A stretch of 10,061 nt of DNA. Source: Candidatus Woykebacteria bacterium RIFCSPLOWO2_01_FULL_43_14. GTDB lineage: Bacteria > Patescibacteriota > Microgenomatia > Woykebacterales > 2-01-FULL-43-14. Position numbers and translations under genes: made by a program. The stretch's first letter is position 1. Every line of letters starts with the position of its first letter. Below, one piece after another: positions 5,994 to 10,061 of this stretch. The stretch is taken from the NCBI GenBank assembly GCA_001816835.1, contig MHDB01000023.1, positions 1 to 10,061 of the forward strand, given 5' to 3'. The notes beneath the pieces were generated by a model. That model searched no databases, was not told where the DNA came from, and was given only the letters and a program-made list of their open reading frames with translations.

Positions 5994-7133
5994 ATGAGTA
6001 ATCTTATCAAGCCATTAATTCTCTATGAAGGTAGTTATACAGAAGCTGACCTAGAAGCTTTTAAGTCTAAGAACAAGATTTGGAAAATAGTAGATATTTA
6101 CAAAAAGCAGTTATTCGAGCTTTTTGAGACTCAGAACCCCCACTTGAGGGTAGAACCCAATTTTCAAGACAAGGTCGAAGAGTTTATTATTGATAAAACT
6201 AGAGATGGCGATCGGGTATTGGGCAATTGGGTATATTTTCCGTGGAATGGATTTCTTATCCATATCCTACCTGAGGAAGATTATGAACGAGTACGAACCA
6301 ATAGGAATAGAAACCTCATCACCGAAGATGAGCAGAGAAAATTAAAAGATTTTGAAGTAGGGGTGGTTGGGTTATCAGTTGGAAATAATGTGGCTGTAGG
6401 ACTTGCATATTGTGGTATTTCCCAGACTATCAAGCTAGCTGAATATGATACTCTTCGTACTAGTAATCTGAATCGATTGCGTGCTCCATTAATGAGTATG
6501 GGGTCACCTAAAATCAATTTAGCCGCACAGCAAATTTATGAGATCAGTCCCTATTCAAAAGTAGAATTATTTTCACATGGGTTAAAAAAGGATACCTTAG
6601 ATGCATTTTTCACAGAAAGCCCAAAAATACGTCTTGTTTTCGATGAGATAGATGACTTTGAGATGAAGATTAGGATTAGACATAAGGCAAGAGAACTTCG
6701 AGTACCTGTAATAATGCTAACTAATTTAGGTGACTCTTTCTTGGTTGATGTGGAGCGCTACGACCAAGATCCCCAACTTGAAATTTTTAATGGTTTACTA
6801 GGGAATGTACCAGAAGAAGTTCTTAAAGTATCTATAACTGAAAAAGATAAAGTAAAATATGCTATTCAATTTGTTGGGTTAGATAATGTACCTACTCGAG
6901 CACTTGGGTCTCTTTTGGAGATTAATAGGACAATTGTTAGTAGACCCCAGCTTTATAGTACAGTTACAATTTCAGGTGGAGTAGGGGCTTATTTGGTACG
7001 AAAAATAGCTATGGGTGAGAACGTGAAGAGTGGTCGGAGACGAGTTTCTCTAAATGAAGTTTTCGATCTTACTGAAGATACTTCCCAGCGGACTAGTTTT
7101 ATAGAAAAAATTAAAGGAGTTCTTGGTGCTTAA
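5994..7133 (+). CDS. ThiF/E1-like adenylyltransferase (Rv1355c/MoeY N-terminal half-like)
   Basis: This 379-residue protein has a ThiF/MoeB/E1-type Rossmann domain preceded by about 120 residues that are unusual for plain ThiF. The nucleotide loop is VGVVGLSVGN (122-131). Further E1 marks follow in order: Asp152 with TSNLNR (156-161), which is the ATP-contacting Asn/Arg motif, then Lys173 in SPK, and the acidic strand end VFDEIDDFEMK (215-225) that normally ligates Mg-ATP. E1-like proteins adenylate a C-terminal carboxylate of a protein or peptide. The only cysteine is Cys140, inside the Rossmann helix. There is no CxxC zinc site and no evident thioester cysteine. The sequence, including LVDVERYDQDP and IFNGLLG, resembles the ThiF part of the mycobacterial fusion Rv1355c (annotated MoeY). 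The following nitroreductase gene supplies the other half. It starts one base after the ligase stop, with AAAGG about ten bases upstream. Its substrate is unknown. Confidence 0.85.
   Translation: MSNLIKPLILYEGSYTEADLEAFKSKNKIWKIVDIYKKQLFELFETQNPHLRVEPNFQDKVEEFIIDKTRDGDRVLGNWVYFPWNGFLIHILPEEDYERVRTNRNRNLITEDEQRKLKDFEVGVVGLSVGNNVAVGLAYCGISQTIKLAEYDTLRTSNLNRLRAPLMSMGSPKINLAAQQIYEISPYSKVELFSHGLKKDTLDAFFTESPKIRLVFDEIDDFEMKIRIRHKARELRVPVIMLTNLGDSFLVDVERYDQDPQLEIFNGLLGNVPEEVLKVSITEKDKVKYAIQFVGLDNVPTRALGSLLEINRTIVSRPQLYSTVTISGGVGAYLVRKIAMGENVKSGRRRVSLNEVFDLTEDTSQRTSFIEKIKGVLGA
7115..7119 (+). promoter_or_regulatory. possible Shine-Dalgarno site leaving the nitroreductase start ambiguous
   Basis: AGGAG at 7115-7119, inside the end of the ThiF-like gene, is six bases from an in-frame GTG at 7126, three from TTG 7123, and fifteen from ATG 7135. 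It could therefore support a GTG start that overlaps the upstream gene by 8 bases. ATG 7135 is preferred here because the neighbouring junctions on both sides share the same TAA-T-ATG layout. Confidence 0.4.
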
Positions 7134-7134
7134 T

Positions 7135-8148
7135 ATGCAAGGAGACAACTACAACGCTTGGAATATTAAAGAGACTGACTTTCCAAAAAAGGAAAGCATT
7201 GAAAAAAAGATTGAATTTATCATTGGGTACGGAATTCTAGCCCCCTCAACACATAATACCCAACCCTGGGTGTTTAAGATTAGAGATAAAAAACTTGAAA
7301 TACACCCCGATTGGAATTATCGACTCAAAGAATCCGATCCATCTGATAGTAGTCTCTTTTTTAGCCTTGGGTGTTGCACTACCAATATTGAATTGGCTTC
7401 AAAATACTTTGACCTAAGTACTAGTGTTAAATTAGAAGAAACACCAAGGAAGGGATGCCATATAACCTTAAGTTTTGAAGAAAAAAATAAAACTGAAGGG
7501 CATGTAGATCTTTTCCAGCTCATACCGTATAGATTTTCTAATAAGATGCCTTATTTAGAGCAAGCGATAAGTCCTGAAGCCCTTAAAAAGCTTCTTGGTT
7601 ACAATAGTAAAGATGTTGGGGTAGATATTATTGCTAACAAGGAAACTCTGAAGTCTCTTGCTGTATTACATAGCTATGCTACAGTAAAGGCGTTTACTAA
7701 CAGAAACTTCAGGAAGGAGCTGACTAATTGGCTAAGAACAAACTTTTCCGCAAGCTATGATGGTATGCCTGGATTTACTATGGGTGCTAGTGCATTTGCT
7801 TCGATTCTAAGCAAGAGTATTATTGGCATTTTGCCAAGCAAATTAGTGGGTGAGAAGGAAAAAAGTTTGGTTTTATCCTCGAGCGCGGTTGGGGTATTAA
7901 CGACTACTTCTAATACGCCCCAAGATTGGGTAAATGCCGGAAGAGTTTATGAATATATAGCGCTAGAAGCAATTAAGAACAAACTTTATATGACTCCAAT
8001 TGCTGCGATATCGAAGGATACTGATTCTGTGAGTAAGCTTAAGGACATACATCAGCTCAAGAACAAATTTGTTCAGTTATTGTTTCGAATTGGTTATAGT
8101 AATGCGAAAGAGTATCATACCCCACGTAGAAGAGCTAATGTAATATAA
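7135..8148 (+). CDS. Acg-type nitroreductase-fold flavoprotein (Rv1355c/MoeY C-terminal half-like)
   Basis: From ATG 7135 the protein has 337 residues. The N-terminal LAPSTHNTQPW (35-45) is the hallmark of the Acg-like branch of the nitroreductase/FMN oxidoreductase superfamily. The next expected pieces are present: an Arg-Leu-x(3)-DP pattern at 63-69, and a Ser/Cys-rich helix LGCCTTNIELA (79-89) where relatives have a small-residue helix with a conserved Asn. Near the C terminus FRIGY (317-321) and TPRRR (329-333) match the typical family tail. Plain nitroreductases are dimers of about 200 residues. The Acg-like forms, about 330, contain two half-domains and may bind FMN in a covered site. 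From the family one expects FMN-dependent redox chemistry, though some Acg proteins are thought only to sequester flavin. Together with the preceding ThiF-like gene it equals the length of a MoeY-type fusion. The next gene follows after one base. Confidence 0.85.
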   Translation: MQGDNYNAWNIKETDFPKKESIEKKIEFIIGYGILAPSTHNTQPWVFKIRDKKLEIHPDWNYRLKESDPSDSSLFFSLGCCTTNIELASKYFDLSTSVKLEETPRKGCHITLSFEEKNKTEGHVDLFQLIPYRFSNKMPYLEQAISPEALKKLLGYNSKDVGVDIIANKETLKSLAVLHSYATVKAFTNRNFRKELTNWLRTNFSASYDGMPGFTMGASAFASILSKSIIGILPSKLVGEKEKSLVLSSSAVGVLTTTSNTPQDWVNAGRVYEYIALEAIKNKLYMTPIAAISKDTDSVSKLKDIHQLKNKFVQLLFRIGYSNAKEYHTPRRRANVI

Positions 8149-8149
8149 T

Positions 8150-10061
8150 ATGGAACTTCTAATAACTGCCATAACAGCATTCACGGGTTTTATCCTTTCA
8201 TCTTTCGCATACCTGAAAAATCGTAAAAGTGCCACCAATGTTTACTTCGCTTTACTGCTGTTAGCTATTAGTCTGTACCCTGTGTTTAATTACCTATCAT
8301 TACATTCAGATACTGACGCGTCTTCATTTCTTTGGGCAAAGTTTATACTTTATACTGCTATCCCAGCTGGTCCCCTCTTTTATCTTTTTGTGACCTCTTT
8401 TCCGAATCCCCAATTTATAATCCATAGGAGAATTTTTTATCTAGTATCTTTATGGGTTGTGTTGAACCTAATATTCACAAACCTAAACTTAATATTTAGC
8501 TCTGTAAGAATAGAAAATGGGGCTCCTCAGATTCAGCCTGGCAATGCGGTGGCCTCGTTTGGAATACTTCAGGTACTAACTATACTGGTAGGGGCGGGAA
8601 TTCTGATCACTAAGTATAGGAAATCTAGAGGGTTGCTGAGGTTACAGTTGAGATATATCACTTTTGGAATCTTAAGTAGCTTTGGCCTTACACTTTTTTC
8701 TACGTTACTACTCCCATTAGTCTTTAATGTAACAATACTCCTTCCCATAAGTCCTATCTTTTTGTTAATTGCTGGTATTTCGATTTCCTATTCAATCCTT
8801 AGACATCGCTTAATGGATATTAGATTAGTGGTAGCTCGATCTATTGCATATTTGATGTTAGTAACACTGCTAGGTATTTTCTACTCTGGGGCAACATTTA
8901 TAGTTAGTTCCTTCGTACTAAAAGAATCCCTGAGAGCTAACCAACTTGTTATTTCAACATTCATAACACTTATAATTGCCTTCACATTCCAACCTCTTCG
9001 TAGATACTTAGAGATTATAACGGATAAAATATTTTTCAAGGGCGCTTATGATAGCGATGACTTACTTAACCGTTTAACTAGGATTATGGCTACGAACATA
9101 TCGTTGAAGGAAATTGCCCAGAGGTTGCTTAAGGAGATGTTGGGTCAGATGCGGATTAGTAGAGGAGTTTTCATTCTTACAGAGGCAGATAACATATTTG
9201 ATATGGAAGCAGTAGGTTTTCAAGATACAGCTAAGTTTTCCCAAATAGACATTATGTCGCTTATTGACGAGCAAAAGATGTTGGTGTTTGAGGAATTGGA
9301 AGAAGGACAGATTAAAGACATAATGCGTAAGATGGACATCACTGTCGCTGCGCCTCTTAAATCAGGCAATGAGGAAATCGGTATCCTTTTCCTGGGGGAA
9401 AAACTCTCCGGGGATATTTATTCTGATCAGGATCTGAAACTCCTGGAGATATTTATCCCAGAAGCATCGATCGCGATCCAGAACGCGCAGGCATATGAAG
9501 AAATAAGGCGATTCAACATCACCTTGAAGGAGGAAATCAACAAAGCCACCGCTGAGCTCAAAAACGCCAACTTCAAACTCCAGGAACTCGACAAGCTCAA
9601 GGACGAATTTGTTTCTGTCGCTTCCCACGACCTTCGCACGCCTATGACGGCTATAAAGTACTATCTTTGGCTCATCTTAAAAGGCAAGAAGATAGACGAG
9701 GCCAAGACAAAGTTCTATCTAGAGCGCTCCTACACCTCTTCAGAGCGTATGCTCACGCTCATCAACGATCTACTTAACGTATCCCGTATCGAAAGCGGTA
9801 GAATCAAGCTCAACCTCGCTCCGATGAAGCTTGAGGACACTATTCAAGAGCTTATGGATGAGATGCAGTCCAAAGCCACTGAAAAAGGGATCAGCCTTAA
9901 TTTCCTCCACCCCACCGGACCGTTGCCGATGGCGATGGCTGACGCTGAGCGATTTCCCGAAATACTCCAAAATCTGGTCGGTAACGCGCTTAAGTTTACG
10001 ATGGCCAGTGGTCGGGTGAGTGTTGATGTCAAAGAAAAAGACAACATGATTGAAATAAGTG
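8150..10061 (+). CDS. multi-TM GAF sensor histidine kinase (3' end outside window)
   Basis: The frame is open for 637 codons from ATG 8150 to the window edge. Residues 1-290 hold about nine hydrophobic segments (near 1-22, 31-50, 62-84, 96-117, 135-155, 169-193, 195-217, 231-257 and 265-283), so it is an integral membrane sensor of the 7TM-histidine-kinase type with two extra helices. SILRHRLMDIRLVVARSI (215-232) and FQPLRRYLEIITDKIFF (280-296) are typical of these kinases. A GAF domain spans about 310-450 and a coiled linker about 450-485. HisKA has the phosphorylation site SHDLRTP with His493. The HATPase N-box, QNLVGNALKFT, has Asn608 and Asn612. The G boxes lie beyond the edge, so catalytic competence is not fully proven. 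The gene starts one base after the nitroreductase stop, so it belongs to the cassette. A response regulator may follow outside the window. Codon use changes sharply near residue 400. Confidence 0.93.
   Translation, partial: MELLITAITAFTGFILSSFAYLKNRKSATNVYFALLLLAISLYPVFNYLSLHSDTDASSFLWAKFILYTAIPAGPLFYLFVTSFPNPQFIIHRRIFYLVSLWVVLNLIFTNLNLIFSSVRIENGAPQIQPGNAVASFGILQVLTILVGAGILITKYRKSRGLLRLQLRYITFGILSSFGLTLFSTLLLPLVFNVTILLPISPIFLLIAGISISYSILRHRLMDIRLVVARSIAYLMLVTLLGIFYSGATFIVSSFVLKESLRANQLVISTFITLIIAFTFQPLRRYLEIITDKIFFKGAYDSDDLLNRLTRIMATNISLKEIAQRLLKEMLGQMRISRGVFILTEADNIFDMEAVGFQDTAKFSQIDIMSLIDEQKMLVFEELEEGQIKDIMRKMDITVAAPLKSGNEEIGILFLGEKLSGDIYSDQDLKLLEIFIPEASIAIQNAQAYEEIRRFNITLKEEINKATAELKNANFKLQELDKLKDEFVSVASHDLRTPMTAIKYYLWLILKGKKIDEAKTKFYLERSYTSSERMLTLINDLLNVSRIESGRIKLNLAPMKLEDTIQELMDEMQSKATEKGISLNFLHPTGPLPMAMADAERFPEILQNLVGNALKFTMASGRVSVDVKEKDNMIEIS

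Noticed and set aside
7123..7134. TTG 7123 or GTG 7126 start for the nitroreductase-like gene
   Set aside because: GTG 7126 has an AGGAG at good spacing and cannot be excluded. ATG 7135 was preferred because of the repeated TAA-T-ATG layout and because the extra residues add nothing recognisable.
5994..8148. Molybdopterin biosynthesis role suggested by the MoeY name of the relative
   Set aside because: No other molybdenum-cofactor gene is present, the E1-like protein lacks the zinc cysteines of MoeB, and the partners point to amino-acid and carboxylate chemistry.
9362..9639. Two minus-strand open frames under the kinase GAF and linker region
   Set aside because: They are antisense to codons of a well-supported histidine kinase. 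The higher GC there leaves fewer chance stops, so long shadows are expected.
1..10061. CRISPR array, transposon ends, tRNA or rRNA genes
   Set aside because: Reading both strands, I saw no regularly spaced repeats, no transposase or flanking inverted repeats, and no cloverleaf or ribosomal RNA sequence.

Overview
The window looks like a piece of a bacterial chromosome that is AT-rich by eye and uses the standard bacterial code (no in-frame TGA is needed in any gene called here). Several traits resemble Candidate Phyla Radiation (Patescibacteria, perhaps Microgenomates-like) genomes: short tightly packed genes, weak or missing Shine-Dalgarno sites, a likely leaderless promoter, and a multi-TM GAF histidine kinase. 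This placement is an inference from style and protein resemblance, not from a phylogenetic marker.

Left part (1-3220). An ABC-transporter ATPase, truncated by the window edge, runs leftward from 418. It is divergent, across only 35 bases, from tsaE (454-885), the ATPase of tRNA t6A modification. Next comes a large exported protein (911-2968) that joins an N-terminal beta-propeller-like region to a C-terminal alpha/beta-hydrolase with a GHSLGG nucleophile elbow. A 55-residue single-gene membrane peptide (2993-3160) follows. A strong hairpin-plus-T-run terminator (3192-3220) closes this rightward unit.

Middle spacer (3221-3407). No protein gene was seen here. It holds two promoter-like sequences. 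The nearer is a TATAAT only six bases from the next ATG, which predicts a leaderless mRNA.

Right part (3408-10061). Five genes follow head to tail with gaps of 2, 1, 1 and 1 bases: a leucine-dehydrogenase-family enzyme, a PaaK/LuxE-type adenylate-forming ligase, a ThiF/E1-like adenylyltransferase, an Acg-type nitroreductase-fold flavoenzyme, and a multi-TM GAF histidine kinase that runs off the window. The ThiF and nitroreductase pair resembles a two-gene version of the ThiF-nitroreductase fusion protein of mycobacteria (Rv1355c/MoeY family). The set reads as a compact cassette: an amino-acid/oxo-acid redox enzyme, two different carboxylate- or ligand-adenylating enzymes, a flavin redox enzyme, and a membrane sensor. 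I know of no described pathway with this exact content. The working idea is production or modification of an amino-acid-derived small molecule, perhaps coupled to its own sensing. The kinase gene also changes codon use abruptly near 9345, as if its catalytic half came from another source.
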